Assembly (NCBI GenBank): GCA_047632755.1
Contig: JBLIDT010000004.1
Location: forward strand, 62,001 to 126,000
DNA from: JAKVAV01 sp047632755
Lineage (GTDB): Bacteria > Bacteroidota > Bacteroidia > Flavobacteriales_D > Cryomorphaceae
Reading direction: 5' to 3'
DNA: 64,000 nt
Below, piece by piece: positions 42,515 through 51,444 of the stretch. The notes under the pieces were generated by a model, which searched no databases, was not told the DNA's origin, and was given only the letters and a program-made list of their open reading frames with translations. The stretch's first letter is position 1. Each line of letters starts with the position of its first letter. The position numbers and the translations under genes were made by a program.

Positions 42515-43165
42515 TTAATCGAGTTGATTAATTAGCTCATTCAGAGCAATTTTTGGGATTCGGTGGTCTCCATCGTATTGATGCCATTTGGCCTCAACTT
42601 TTAATTTGGTGAGGTGATCTTTGGTTCGTTGAATATGCTCTTCACTGAGAAATGGATCATTTGTTCCAACAACACAGTGCACTTCGAGATTCTGAAGAGC
42701 GGTTTTTGCTTTTTCAGGTTTGAGGTCTTGAGGAAATGAGCCCGCCCAAAGAATGGCTCGACTAAAATGTGGGGTATCTCCCAATGCTAGCCAGCGCATG
42801 GCGGTGGCTACTCCCTGAGAAAACCCCAGTAAGATCACCTCAGTGTCTGATGGCATATTTTGATCTCTGTAAAGCTGATCAAGGAATTTGACGTAGTCAT
42901 CAATATCATCTTGCCTTTCCTCTTTGGTCATCCAAGAGGCACCGACGCGTCCTGAAAATCCTTCCAGATAAAACCGATGAAATCCTTCTGGTGCAATGAC
43001 AAAGTTTTCAGCTGGATCTAAATGCTCGAAGCTGCGTATGAAATATTCCGCGAGTTGACCATATCCATGTAAGACGAACCAAACGCGCTTTGCTTTGGTT
43101 ATATCTTTGCCATGGACGAAATAGCGAGTTGTTTTTTCGATTTTGATTTTGATTTTTTCGCTCAT
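42515..43165 (-). CDS. Alpha/beta hydrolase, carboxylesterase type
   Basis: 216 residues from ATG 43165 (MSEKIKIKIEKTTRY). The alpha/beta fold has the oxyanion segment WFVLHGYGQLAEYFIRSF, the nucleophile elbow LLGFSQGVATAMRW (Ser), an Asp in VVGTNDPFLSEEH and a His in QYDGDHRIPKIAL. This is the phospholipase/carboxylesterase (YpfH-like) group. It acts on short acyl or aryl esters in the cytoplasm. The upstream ATG at 43189 is excluded because the -7 element lies after it. It is divergent from the gene at 43183. Confidence 0.87.
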   Translation of the reverse strand: MSEKIKIKIEKTTRYFVHGKDITKAKRVWFVLHGYGQLAEYFIRSFEHLDPAENFVIAPEGFHRFYLEGFSGRVGASWMTKEERQDDIDDYVKFLDQLYRDQNMPSDTEVILLGFSQGVATAMRWLALGDTPHFSRAILWAGSFPQDLKPEKAKTALQNLEVHCVVGTNDPFLSEEHIQRTKDHLTKLKVEAKWHQYDGDHRIPKIALNELINQLD

Positions 43166-43169
43166 AGGC

Positions 43170-43177
43170 CAAATGTA
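43170..43177 (-). promoter_or_regulatory. -7 element four bases before the esterase start
   Basis: On the minus strand TACATTTG, then GCCT, then ATG (43165). Confidence 0.5.
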
Positions 43178-43182
43178 AAGCA

Positions 43183-43788
43183 ATGGCAAAAGAATTTGTA
43201 GAACGTATTCTTAAGAAACTGTTTAAAGAAAAAGAAGATTCTCCAATGGAGGATTTGGCTCCCGTTGTGGAAAAACTTTCCAGAGGAGCTAAGTTTCTTT
43301 ATGATTTTCAAGATTGGAAAGAGTCTGATCGAGGCGTTACTGTTCTCTCTCGTTTGGCTGGTTTAAACCAGGATTCAACCGATGGTGTTGAATCTGATCT
43401 TTTCCATATTCACAAGACTCCTCAGGCCAATGGTTTTTTCTTTGACGACCGAACGGGCGTCGAAGCAGGAGAGTTCAGTTTTGTTCTTGATCATTTTAAA
43501 GAGAGGGCTTTAGAGGAAGGCTACACAGTGTACACGAGTGAAAAGAGATACCAGGAAAAATCTGATTCCGTTCAAGTAATTGAGCGGCACTATTTGAAGC
43601 CAACACTCGATCGATCTCTGAAGATTCCTATAGATCAGCGTTATGGAAATATTCTAATGGAGTATGTGGCTTACAACGATAAACCAGCCTATTTAAAAGT
43701 AATGGTAAGTTGCTATTCCGATCGGAATTATTCTGTGGCATTGGACTTCCAAGAATTGGCACCCAAACTATTTAGCGTTCGTCCATAG
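43183..43788 (+). CDS. Conserved hypothetical protein; 3' end contributed by a repeat element
   Basis: 201 residues, no signal peptide or helix. The N-terminus is charged (VERILKKLFKEKEDSPMEDL) and the rest is mixed alpha/beta, with FHIHKTPQANGFFFDDRTGV and AYNDKPAYLKVMVSCYSDRN. No family of known function was recognised. The last codons (SVRP and the TAG) fall in sequence that aligns with the start of the repeat at 43779-43883, so that element probably supplied the present C-terminus. The gene starts between the -7 element and start of the divergent esterase gene. Confidence 0.6.
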   Translation: MAKEFVERILKKLFKEKEDSPMEDLAPVVEKLSRGAKFLYDFQDWKESDRGVTVLSRLAGLNQDSTDGVESDLFHIHKTPQANGFFFDDRTGVEAGEFSFVLDHFKERALEEGYTVYTSEKRYQEKSDSVQVIERHYLKPTLDRSLKIPIDQRYGNILMEYVAYNDKPAYLKVMVSCYSDRNYSVALDFQELAPKLFSVRP

Positions 43789-43883
43789 AGTCCATATATC
43801 TGCGTTGCACTTGTTTTACAAACAGTCATTGACAAGGGTCAATTCCTTGGTTTGTAGCCCTGCACGAGCGATGCCATAAAACC
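43779..43883 (-). repeat. Intergenic hairpin repeat, copy A
   Basis: In the sense of the preceding gene it reads ATAGAGTCC (including the stop TAG), then GCGTTGCACTTGTTTT, CAGTCATTGACAAGGGTCAA, TTCCTTGGTTTG and GCACGAGCGATGCCAT. It aligns end to end with copies B and C. The core TTGAC-N4-GTCAA and the flanking arms can fold into one long hairpin. Confidence 0.75.
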
Positions 43884-44180
43884 TTCTATATCAGAATTCT
43901 CAGTATATGGGCAGACTCTATTCAGTGTCCGTCTAAAAACCTGATCTGTCCTTTCTACGATATCGAAATTTTTACTTCACACGAATTGACTGGATTCTAT
44001 TTTGAGCTTGTCGGCAGAGTTAAGAGTCTTGGCCAGAGAGTTCAAGATCAAGGCTTGTGCAAGTCTGAATACTTTGTGAAACGATCTCACAACCGAAGGG
44101 CGTGATAAGGAGTCCCGATAGCTATGACATACAAGACATTAACTAGATTTTGTCTCTAGAGTGAAGATTGGCTGAACCAT
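43884..44180. other. Gene-free stretch between two inverted repeat copies
   Basis: About 300 bases enclosed by copies A and B in opposite orientation. Both strands were read: no frame gives a recognisable protein, and no terminator or tRNA was seen. Confidence 0.5.
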
Positions 44181-44288
44181 ATAGTTCGGTAGCAAGGCAC
44201 GCGTAGCTTTGAAAATCAGTGAGTTGACCCTTGTCAATGACTATTTTCAAAGTTAGTGCAACGCGGATAACGGACTGTATGTGCAGAC
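44181..44288 (+). repeat. Intergenic hairpin repeat, copy B
   Basis: Reads TAGCAAGGCACGCGTAGC, TTTGAAAATCAGTGAGTTGA, CCCTTGTCAATGACTATTTT and CAAAGTTAGTGCAACGCGGA, ending ...CGGACTGTAT. It lies five bases from the stop codon of the minus-strand transglycosylase gene. CTTTGAAAAT pairs with ATTTTCAAAG, and the core is TTGAC-N4-GTCAA. Confidence 0.8.
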
Positions 44289-44293
44289 ACCTG

Positions 44294-45763
44294 CTAGCTC
44301 TGATCAATAACACGGCTATAGTGCCGGTACTGATTTATAATTTTTTTGACGTAAGTCACAGGTTCTTCACCTCGACAATACCCATGTTTTACCACATCTG
44401 AGGTGTAGTACTCTTTTTGGCTTTTCAGCTTAATGCACTCTGCTACATTATTCTCCCAAATCATAGGGTCGTAGCCCAAGTCTTCAGCCAAACTCACTGC
44501 GTCGATTACATGTCCTAGACCAGCATTGTAAGAGGCCAAGGTAAAATGAATTCTGTTTTCAGGATCGGGAATGCGCTCTTGCCAAAAGCTTTCAAGCCTG
44601 CTGAGATGTAAGATCGCTCCTCGGATATGTTCTCTAGGCCCCGATGAGGTATCGACACCATACATCTTGCCCGTAGCTGGCATAAATTGCATCAACCCAA
44701 ATGCTCCTGCCCACGATCGAGCATCTTCCTGAAACTTGCTTTCTTGGTACATCTGAGCGGCCAACAGTCTCCAATCCCAATCGATAATATCGCAGTACTC
44801 ACGCAGTAACTCGTCGTAATTGCTGATTCGATTTCCGTTTAACGAAGAGAATTCCCCGTTGTACTCTTCCCATTTCTCTTTGGGAGCTTTGAAGTACTTT
44901 TTGTAGATGTAAGCATGGACTGAATTGAGTCGATCCTTTTCAAACCATCCGTTCACTGCAGCTAGCAGTTGAGGATTGTTTTTTCTTAAAGCCCACCCAA
45001 TTTGACGCGGAAAGCTGAGCTGAACTGATACGTCTATGTTATTGTAGTATGTCGAGTTGAGATTGGCTAGATTATCGTCAGCCACTGTATAATCAATTTC
45101 TCCATCGGCTACTTTTTGGATGAGCTTTTCTGGATCTATGTAGCCAGGTGCTTTTATGATTTCGAAGGAAATTCCTGACTCTTTTTGTAAGTTGATCAAA
45201 CGCTCATATGAAGGAGAGGTGCGGTTCACATAGATTGTCTTTCCGCTCAAATCCAAGGGTCTGAGAAGTAAGTTTTTATTGATCTCTCGTTGGGTCATGT
45301 TTTGATGATTCTCGGGAAGTCTTTGTATCAAAACTAGTTTGGTGAAGTTGTAAGGTTCACTAAAAGCCGCCTTTCTTTGTCTGTCGCTGGTAATCGCTAA
45401 GTTGCAGGCTATCATATCACCTTCTCCTTTGTTCAGCATATCAAACATGGTATTCACGTCGGGAATGAGTTGCATCTCCAGCTCTACCCCGATGCTTTTG
45501 GCAAACCGTTGAAGCAACTCATATTCGAACCCCATGGCGTGTCCACGGTAAATGAAATAGGAAGTAGACGAGTTGAGAGTAAGGGCTACAAGTTTCCCTC
45601 TGGCCTTTATTTCTTCGAGGTCAGGTCCAACGATGATTTCTTCCAGCATTGCGGTAGAAACTGTTTGGACTATTGGCGGCGCTTCATCTTTTTCGCAACC
45701 CTGCGGGGCTACAGCTAAAAGAGAAATCACCATCCATGCGATATAGTTGCGATGCTTGAGCAT
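44294..45763 (-). CDS. MltF-like membrane-bound lytic transglycosylase (lipoprotein)
   Basis: 489 residues with a lipoprotein signal (WMVISLLAVAPQGC). The N-terminal half is a family-3 solute-binding domain (IKARGKLVALTLNSSTSYFI, VNTMFDMLNKGEGDMIACNL and ADGEIDYTVADDNLANLN). The C-terminal half is a lysozyme-like SLT domain with the catalytic Glu in AAQMYQESKFQEDARSWAGA FGLMQFMPAT and the family's LASYNAGLGHVIDA. This is the architecture of MltF, which cuts the glycan strand and forms anhydromuropeptides under control of the solute-binding module. Copy B of the repeat follows its stop codon. Confidence 0.92.
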   Translation of the reverse strand: MLKHRNYIAWMVISLLAVAPQGCEKDEAPPIVQTVSTAMLEEIIVGPDLEEIKARGKLVALTLNSSTSYFIYRGHAMGFEYELLQRFAKSIGVELEMQLIPDVNTMFDMLNKGEGDMIACNLAITSDRQRKAAFSEPYNFTKLVLIQRLPENHQNMTQREINKNLLLRPLDLSGKTIYVNRTSPSYERLINLQKESGISFEIIKAPGYIDPEKLIQKVADGEIDYTVADDNLANLNSTYYNNIDVSVQLSFPRQIGWALRKNNPQLLAAVNGWFEKDRLNSVHAYIYKKYFKAPKEKWEEYNGEFSSLNGNRISNYDELLREYCDIIDWDWRLLAAQMYQESKFQEDARSWAGAFGLMQFMPATGKMYGVDTSSGPREHIRGAILHLSRLESFWQERIPDPENRIHFTLASYNAGLGHVIDAVSLAEDLGYDPMIWENNVAECIKLKSQKEYYTSDVVKHGYCRGEEPVTYVKKIINQYRHYSRVIDQS

Positions 45764-45828
45764 GCGTTATGAAAGGGCATTTAGAATGCCAAATCAAAGC
45801 ATGGTTACGAGATGAGGGTTGAGAAGTT

Positions 45829-46419
45829 TCAAGAATTTATTTCCACAAGCCTCTCTTGGGTAGCCAAGATGAGGTCGGGAAAGAATGCCTTGAAGTCGTT
45901 TGCTATTGCCTCGCCGTGTTCCGCCAAAGCGGGTAGTGACTCTTCCATATTAGAGGGGAAGCTCGCTCTTCGAGATAATCCGGTAAGTGACCGATGAATG
46001 CCGTCTTCAGTGGCATAGTTCCCAAGCCAGTCCTGCAATCGCATGTAGTGAAATGTTCGTTGAGCTTGTTCGTTAAAAACGGATTGATAGCCGTCTAAGG
46101 TTGAGTAAATGAAGCGGGTGTACTCGCTCAAATCTGTCTGGTGGTAGTCTGCCCAATTGATAGCTAAATAGTGGTCGTAGAAAACGTCCTGAACCACTCC
46201 TGCGTATTTTCCGAAATGAGAATAAAGCCTTGCACGACTTTTCAATGTCATACTGTGGCTATCCGTATAGCTATCTATGAATCGGTGTAGAATAATTCCT
46301 TTCTGAATAGCCACGTCGTACTCCTTGAATGCATTTCCCTTCACCGTATCGGCTATAAAGTTTCCCACCATGATGGGTTTGATTTCGAACGAGAGAAATT
46401 GGTGGGCCAAGAAGTTCAT
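45829..46419 (-). CDS. Acyl carrier protein phosphodiesterase family (DUF479)
   Basis: 196 residues. The opening MNFLAHQFLS, the metal-binding-type motif MVGNFIADTVKGN, and IILHRFIDSYTDSHSMTLKS then VFYDHYLAINW, are the AcpH signature (HD-like hydrolase). AcpH removes the phosphopantetheine arm from ACP, though the physiological value of this is debated. It is transcribed alone and divergent from the sensor kinase gene. Confidence 0.88.
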   Translation of the reverse strand: MNFLAHQFLSFEIKPIMVGNFIADTVKGNAFKEYDVAIQKGIILHRFIDSYTDSHSMTLKSRARLYSHFGKYAGVVQDVFYDHYLAINWADYHQTDLSEYTRFIYSTLDGYQSVFNEQAQRTFHYMRLQDWLGNYATEDGIHRSLTGLSRRASFPSNMEESLPALAEHGEAIANDFKAFFPDLILATQERLVEINS

Positions 46420-46484
46420 TAACTACAAAGGTAAGCTGAACGATTGATTGAGGAATTCAATTCTACTGCTATCTTCGTGACTCC

Positions 46485-47564
46485 ATGAGCGACGAAAAAG
46501 CACTCTATTGGCTCTCACAAGTGGCTGGCTGGTTCGGCTACATCTTACTTATCCTCTTTACGAATTTGGTGGGGGGGCATATCGACGTGGGAATCGTAAA
46601 AGTTTTGATTGTCAATTTTATCTTGGGTGTGGGCCTTTCGCACCTCATGAGATTCGTTATTATTAAGAGCGGCTTGCTCAAAACAAAAATCTATCGCTTA
46701 CTGCCAAGGTTAATATTCCTCTCGGTTGCTACCGGTATTGTGGCAGCATTGATTTACGGTCTCATTTCAGATCTTTTTTTCCTCGATGTTGAACCGATTT
46801 TGGTAATGCCTTACACCATTATCATAGAACTCATTATTCCATTTATTACTATTTTTCTCTTTTGGAATATCCTCTATTTTGCTGCTATCTATCTGAAGAA
46901 TTACGAAAGAGAAGAGGTGAAGAATCTACGCCTCACGGCTTCGATGAACGAAGTAGAGCTGAACAATCTCCGTTCTCAAATGAACCCTCATTTTATTTTC
47001 AATGCTTTAAATAGTATTCGAGCACTGGTAGATGAAAATCCGATATTGGCCAAGAGGAGCATTACTCAGATGAGCCATATTTTGAGGAGTAGTTTGGCAT
47101 CGGGCAAGAAAAAGTTTGTGAGTATTGGTGAAGAGATGAAAGTAGTAAAGGACTATTTGGAACTCGAGAAGATCAGGTACGAAGAGCGCTTAAGCTTTTC
47201 TCTGCATTTAAGTCCTGAACATGAAAATTGCTCTATACCTCCTTTATTGATCCAAACACTTGTTGAGAATGCCATCAAACACGGCATCGCACATCTACCT
47301 TCCGGTGGGAGCGTCTCGGTTCAAACAGAATTTATCGAAGAAGATTTATTGAAGATATCCGTTGCCAATACTGGCCAGCTTTCAAAGACAAACGTCTTAC
47401 TTGATTCTACAGGAGTGGGTCTTGAAAATACCAAGCGGAGACTGAAGCTACTTTACGGAGGAAAAGCTAAATTGAATATTTACAATCAAGGAGATGAGGT
47501 GATTTGCGATGTACTCATTCCCTACAAAATAATAAACTGTAAAAATGAAGGTACTTCTTATTGA
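46485..47564 (+). CDS. LytS-type sensor histidine kinase
   Basis: 359 residues. Four transmembrane helices fill the first ~145 residues. They lead to a short coiled coil (LRLTASMNEVELNNLRSQ), the phospho-acceptor motif MNPHFIFNALNSIRAL (His), and an ATPase end with LIQTLVENAIKHGIAHL and STGVGLENTKRRLKLLYGG. This is the His_kinase family that partners LytTR regulators. The response-regulator gene begins 20 bases before its stop. The signal is unknown. No separate sensing domain is seen. Confidence 0.92.
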   Translation: MSDEKALYWLSQVAGWFGYILLILFTNLVGGHIDVGIVKVLIVNFILGVGLSHLMRFVIIKSGLLKTKIYRLLPRLIFLSVATGIVAALIYGLISDLFFLDVEPILVMPYTIIIELIIPFITIFLFWNILYFAAIYLKNYEREEVKNLRLTASMNEVELNNLRSQMNPHFIFNALNSIRALVDENPILAKRSITQMSHILRSSLASGKKKFVSIGEEMKVVKDYLELEKIRYEERLSFSLHLSPEHENCSIPPLLIQTLVENAIKHGIAHLPSGGSVSVQTEFIEEDLLKISVANTGQLSKTNVLLDSTGVGLENTKRRLKLLYGGKAKLNIYNQGDEVICDVLIPYKIINCKNEGTSY

Positions 47565-48273
47565 TGACGAACGTCTGGCGCGCAAAGAACTTTCAAGTCT
47601 TTTGGAAAAGCATGATAATCTTGAAATAATCGGCGAAGCTCAAAATGCCGATGAGGCCAAAGAGTTAATTGAACAATTAAACCCCGATCTCATATTTTTG
47701 GATATTCAAATGCCTGGAAAAACAGGTTTTGAATTGCTGGAAGAATTGGAATCTACCCCCGAGGTCATATTCGTGACAGCATATGATGATTACGCAATTC
47801 GTGCTTTTGAAGTCAATGCGCTTGATTACTTGCTGAAGCCAGTTGATGAAGGTAGACTAGAACATACCTTGTTGAGGGTGCAAGAGAGATTGGAGAAAAC
47901 CGAGGAAGATATTATTGAATCAGAAAATGATTCTCCCTTGACAATGGAAGACCAAATATTTCTCAAAGACGGCGATAAATGTTGGTTCGTTACGCTGCGA
48001 GACATAAGAATGTTTGAGTCGGAAGGAAATTACGTTAGGGTCTACTTCGGCAATAGCAAGCCACTCATACTTAAAAGCCTAAATAACCTTGAGAAGCGAC
48101 TGGTCGAAAAAGACTTTTTCCGAATCAATCGCAAGTTTATAGTCAATTTAAAGGAAGTCGTACATATTGAACCTTGGTTCAACGGAGGTCTCCAAATAAA
48201 ATTGAAAACAGGAGAACAACTAGAGGTGTCAAGGAGACAGTCAGCTAAGTTTAAAGATCTTCTAAGTCTTTAA
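47545..48273 (+). CDS. LytTR family response regulator
   Basis: 242 residues. The receiver domain (1-120) has the acidic pair in LLIDDERLARKELS, the phospho-acceptor Asp in DLIFLDIQMPGKTGF and Lys in YLLKPVDEGRL. The C-terminal LytTR DNA-binding domain (about 145-242) reads FLKDGDKCWFVTLRDIRMFE SEGNYVRVYF and RINRKFIVNLKEVVHIEPWF. It forms a two-component pair with the overlapping kinase gene. Targets are unknown, and adjacent genes could be candidates. Confidence 0.93.
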   Translation: MKVLLIDDERLARKELSSLLEKHDNLEIIGEAQNADEAKELIEQLNPDLIFLDIQMPGKTGFELLEELESTPEVIFVTAYDDYAIRAFEVNALDYLLKPVDEGRLEHTLLRVQERLEKTEEDIIESENDSPLTMEDQIFLKDGDKCWFVTLRDIRMFESEGNYVRVYFGNSKPLILKSLNNLEKRLVEKDFFRINRKFIVNLKEVVHIEPWFNGGLQIKLKTGEQLEVSRRQSAKFKDLLSL

Positions 48274-48441
48274 ATTTAGAATTTAACCGTGTTTTGTTGA
48301 TAACGATTTTATCTAGTCTCTAATTGATCAATATTAATCTGATGTAAAGCGACGTTGGTAGAATTTCTCTTGATAAATCGAATTAAAAATCGAACTTTAA
48401 GGGTAAGCTCAGAGTAAAAGTGAGTAGCAATCTCAACATTC

Positions 48442-48861
48442 ATGGAAGCATTTATCAGAAGACCGACCAAATCAACACCTTATGTACACCTCGACAATAG
48501 AGAGGGCACATATTTGTTAGCGGGAAGATCTATCCCGATTGATGCAGAGCAATTTTTCTATCCCATTTTAAATTGGATTGACCGTCTATCAGAGGAACCT
48601 GTTTCAGTTATTGACTTTCGATTTCGGTTGGACTTTTTCAATATTGCCTCCTCCAAAAGAATTCTATTTATACTATATAAATTAGCAGACCTTCAAAAGA
48701 AAGGCGTTAAAGTGAATATTCGATGGATGTACGAACGCTTTGACGATGACATGCTTGAAATTGGACAAGACTACAGCGTCATGATAGATGGCCCCAATTT
48801 TTTCTTCGAGGAATACGATCTGGTAGAGCGCCAAGAGCAAGTTTTCGCCAAACAGGGATAA
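48442..48861 (+). CDS. SiaC-family (DUF1987) regulatory phosphoprotein
   Basis: 139 residues. The pattern GRSIPIDAEQFFYPILNWID then FRLDFFNIASSKRILFILY matches DUF1987: the NIASSK segment is where SiaC is phosphorylated on Thr/Ser. In Pseudomonas SiaC works with the SiaA phosphatase and SiaB kinase to control a diguanylate cyclase and aggregation. Neither partner gene is next to it here, so the pathway is uncertain. It lies 170 bases after the LytTR regulator. Confidence 0.82.
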   Translation: MEAFIRRPTKSTPYVHLDNREGTYLLAGRSIPIDAEQFFYPILNWIDRLSEEPVSVIDFRFRLDFFNIASSKRILFILYKLADLQKKGVKVNIRWMYERFDDDMLEIGQDYSVMIDGPNFFFEEYDLVERQEQVFAKQG

Positions 48862-48886
48862 CTCATTCCCAATCACCTTACTTTAG

Positions 48887-48894
48887 TATCTTTG
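48887..48894 (+). promoter_or_regulatory. -7 element before the gene at 48913
   Basis: TATCTTTG matches the consensus, 18 bases before the ATG. It suggests a separate promoter for the gene group that ends with the DUF4924 gene. Confidence 0.45.
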
Positions 48895-48912
48895 CGCGAC
48901 CCAATCTAGGAC

Positions 48913-49173
48913 ATGCGCGTAGTTAAAGAAATTCCACATCTTCGGTTTAAGATCACCATTTTTTCTTGGAACAATAAGTACATCATTAAAATTGAAGATG
49001 CACACTTGGAACAGTCTTTTAAGATAGACTCAACAGAAGTAGCAGGTCTCGATGAGGTCGAAGCAATACTGACCGAAGAGTTTCTTCTTTCCGCCTTAAA
49101 GCGTTTTGTTGAAATGGGTAAGGATTTCGCTGATTCTTACCGCAATAGATATGCTAATCTCAATAAATCTTGA
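48913..49173 (+). CDS. Conserved hypothetical protein (86 residues)
   Basis: A short alpha/beta protein without signal or helix: HLRFKITIFSWNNKYIIKIE, DAHLEQSFKIDSTEVAGLDE and a helical end LLSALKRFVEMGKDFADSYR. It is a small protein seen widely in Bacteroidota, with unknown function. It heads a tight cluster with the OmpH-like lipoprotein and DUF4924 genes, with a gap of two bases to the next ATG. Confidence 0.6.
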   Translation: MRVVKEIPHLRFKITIFSWNNKYIIKIEDAHLEQSFKIDSTEVAGLDEVEAILTEEFLLSALKRFVEMGKDFADSYRNRYANLNKS

Positions 49174-49175
49174 AC

Positions 49176-49799
49176 ATGAAAAACATCTTTTTTATATCAG
49201 CTTTTGCTGTTCTATTTTTAATGGTTTCCTGCGAAGAATCGCAAAAGAAGGAATTGCTCGATGAACCCATTGAAATTACTGTAGACAGCACAGAAGTTGA
49301 AAATTCGCGATTGAAAGTGGCTTTCATATACGGCGATACGGTGAATACGAAGTACAGATTTTTAATGGATGCTCAAGATGAACTTGAGAAAGAGCAAAAC
49401 GTAATCGAAGAAAGGATCAATCGGAAGCTTCAAAAAGCTGAGAAACGCGCGATGGAATTGCAGCAACAAGCACCTACCATGACACAGATGCAGGTGCAGG
49501 AAGCCCAGCTAGAGCTGCAGAATCTCGACATCGAAATACAGCAATTTCAGGAGCGTCTTGGAAGTGATTTCAGAAAGAGAGAAGTAGAGTTGCAGATAGA
49601 ATATACCGACAGAGTGAACAAAATGTTGGAGGAGTATAATGCGGACGGAATCTACGATATGATTTTGAATTTCCAGCCTGGAGGAAACCTGCTTTGGATC
49701 AAAGATTCATACGACATTACCAATGAGGTTTTGACGAAATTAAATGATCAGTACGACGCTGATCTTTCCAAACCAACTGAAGAGAGCAAGACAGAGTAA
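49176..49799 (+). CDS. OmpH/Skp-like lipoprotein
   Basis: 207 residues from ATG 49176 (MKNIFFISAFAVLFLMVSC, lipobox VSC). After a charged linker comes the SurA/Skp-like pattern KVAFIYGDTVNTKYRFLMDA, then a long coiled coil (about 80-150; QDELEKEQNVIEERINRKLQ). The short end INDM-like segment YDMILNFQPGGNLLWIKDSY corresponds to the conserved C-terminus of OmpH. It would chaperone outer-membrane proteins in the periplasm. The lipid anchor is unlike E. coli Skp, but it is common in Bacteroidota. Confidence 0.82.
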   Translation: MKNIFFISAFAVLFLMVSCEESQKKELLDEPIEITVDSTEVENSRLKVAFIYGDTVNTKYRFLMDAQDELEKEQNVIEERINRKLQKAEKRAMELQQQAPTMTQMQVQEAQLELQNLDIEIQQFQERLGSDFRKREVELQIEYTDRVNKMLEEYNADGIYDMILNFQPGGNLLWIKDSYDITNEVLTKLNDQYDADLSKPTEESKTE

Positions 49800-50338
49800 T
49801 GTATAGCATTGCAAAGCTTAAACAAAAGGAGAACATATCAGAGTTTCTCCTTTTTTTGTGGCAAATGGAAGACCTTTTGAGAGGGATTGAATTTGATATG
49901 TCTAGACTAGACGCTGAAATTCTACCTGCCATAATAGATGACAACGAGCGTTTAAGGACAAGAAAGTGGTTGGCAGAAATGGCCAAGGACATGGGACTCG
50001 CGTCACTCCAATTGAGCGGTCACCACAATGAGACCTATGAAGTGCTCAACGAAATGGGTATGCTTCAGCAAACACTTTTATCAGTCACAAAAAATACTCC
50101 TTTCACAAAAGCCTATGAAGCTGTGCAGCCCATCTTGGAAGACTTTAGAAAGAAGGGGGAGCAAATTCAGAAGAGTGACATGGAGACTGCGCTTACCGCG
50201 CTTTACGGAGTGCTAACCTTGAGGATAGCAAAAAAAGAGGTCTCCGAAGAGACCTCTGATGCAATGGTGCCAATTTCAGCGTATTTGAGAGAGCTTACCA
50301 GAGCTTATCACTTGATGAAAGCTGGTAAACCATTCTAG
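49799..50338 (+). CDS. DUF4924 family protein
   Basis: 179 residues, all helical and soluble: YSIAKLKQKENISEFLLFLW QMEDLLRG at the start, LRTRKWLAEMAKDM in the middle, and VPISAYLRELTRAYHLMKAG at the end match DUF4924. The family is restricted to Bacteroidota, with no known role. Its start overlaps the OmpH-like gene by one base (TAATG). It converges on the M42 peptidase with four shared bases. Confidence 0.78.
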   Translation: MYSIAKLKQKENISEFLLFLWQMEDLLRGIEFDMSRLDAEILPAIIDDNERLRTRKWLAEMAKDMGLASLQLSGHHNETYEVLNEMGMLQQTLLSVTKNTPFTKAYEAVQPILEDFRKKGEQIQKSDMETALTALYGVLTLRIAKKEVSEETSDAMVPISAYLRELTRAYHLMKAGKPF

Positions 50339-51429
50339 TCGAAATAGCTGAAGCTTTCTCCTTTCTTAACCGTGAGCAATGTTTCGTAAATAAGTTTGAT
50401 CACGTTCTCCACATCATCTTTATGGATAGTTTCAACCGTTGTGTGCATGTAGCGTAATGGCAGAGATATTAATGCGCTCGCCACTCCTTTTCCAGAGTAG
50501 GCAAAAGCATCTGTATCCGTTCCCGTACTGCGGCTTACAGCTGCGCGTTGAAAAGGAATCTTATTATTTTCTGCTGTAGCAATAATCTTTTTCAAAAGAT
50601 TGTTTTGAACCGCTGGTCCGTAGGTCAATACAGGCCCCTTTCCCGAATGGAAATCACCCTGTTCAATTTTGTCGATCATGGGAGTTTGGGTGTCGTGGCA
50701 TACGTCAGTGATGATGGCCATATCTGGCTCGAGCGTTCGGCTGATCATTTCAGCTCCACGCAGGCCTATTTCCTCCTGAACAGAATTCACGATGTATAAT
50801 GTGAACGGTAATTTCTTTTTGTTTTCGTGAAGAAGTCTTGCCACTTCGGCAATCATAAACCCACCCGCACGGTTATCAAAAGCGCGACCCACGTAGTACT
50901 TTTCGTTTAGAATCATAAACTCATCCTCGAATGTCACTACGCAACCCACATGAATCCCGAGCTTTTCTACTTCTTCCTTTGTGGAACAGCCACAATCTAG
51001 AAATATGTTTTTCATGCTCGGCGCTTCGTCCTTGCCGCTTGCTGTATTTCGAGTGTGAATAGCTGGCCAGCCGAAGACCGCCCTAACGGGACCTTTATCG
51101 GTATGGATAATTACTCGTTTACTTGGAGCAATCATGTGGTCAGATCCACCATTTCGGCGCAAGTAGATAAATCCCTTATCCGTAATGTAGTGTACGAACC
51201 AACTGATCTCATCTGCATGTGCTTCAATGGCTACTTTGTATTCTTGTCCAGGGTTGATCACTGCAGCCACAGAACCATAAATATCCGTTTGGTAATCGTC
51301 GATGTAGGGCTTTAAATATTCGAGCCACATCTTCTGTCCTTGGGTTTCGAAACCTGTCGGAGAGGCATTGTTGATGTACTTTTCTAAAAAGGTGATTGAT
51401 TTTTTATTGAGAATGGATTTTTGGGCCAT
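50335..51429 (-). CDS. M42 family metallopeptidase (glutamyl/aminopeptidase type)
   Basis: 364 residues from ATG 51429 (MAQKSILNKKSITFLEKYI). The co-catalytic metal ligands are His in AIEAHADEISWFV, Asp in GRAFDNRAGGFM, the Glu pair in NSVQEEIGLRGAEMI, Asp in ITDVCHDTQTP and His in RYMHTTVETIHKDD. The family forms tetrahedral dodecamers that trim peptides in the cytoplasm. The ATG at 51462 lies upstream of the -7 element TATTTTTG (51452-51445) and is therefore unlikely. Confidence 0.92.
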   Translation of the reverse strand: MAQKSILNKKSITFLEKYINNASPTGFETQGQKMWLEYLKPYIDDYQTDIYGSVAAVINPGQEYKVAIEAHADEISWFVHYITDKGFIYLRRNGGSDHMIAPSKRVIIHTDKGPVRAVFGWPAIHTRNTASGKDEAPSMKNIFLDCGCSTKEEVEKLGIHVGCVVTFEDEFMILNEKYYVGRAFDNRAGGFMIAEVARLLHENKKKLPFTLYIVNSVQEEIGLRGAEMISRTLEPDMAIITDVCHDTQTPMIDKIEQGDFHSGKGPVLTYGPAVQNNLLKKIIATAENNKIPFQRAAVSRSTGTDTDAFAYSGKGVASALISLPLRYMHTTVETIHKDDVENVIKLIYETLLTVKKGESFSYFD

Positions 51430-51444
51430 AAATATTGTTTTGAG

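Noticed and set aside
44294..45763. Amino-acid ABC transporter binding protein
   Set aside because: The second half is a lysozyme-like transglycosylase domain, and no permease or ATPase genes are near.
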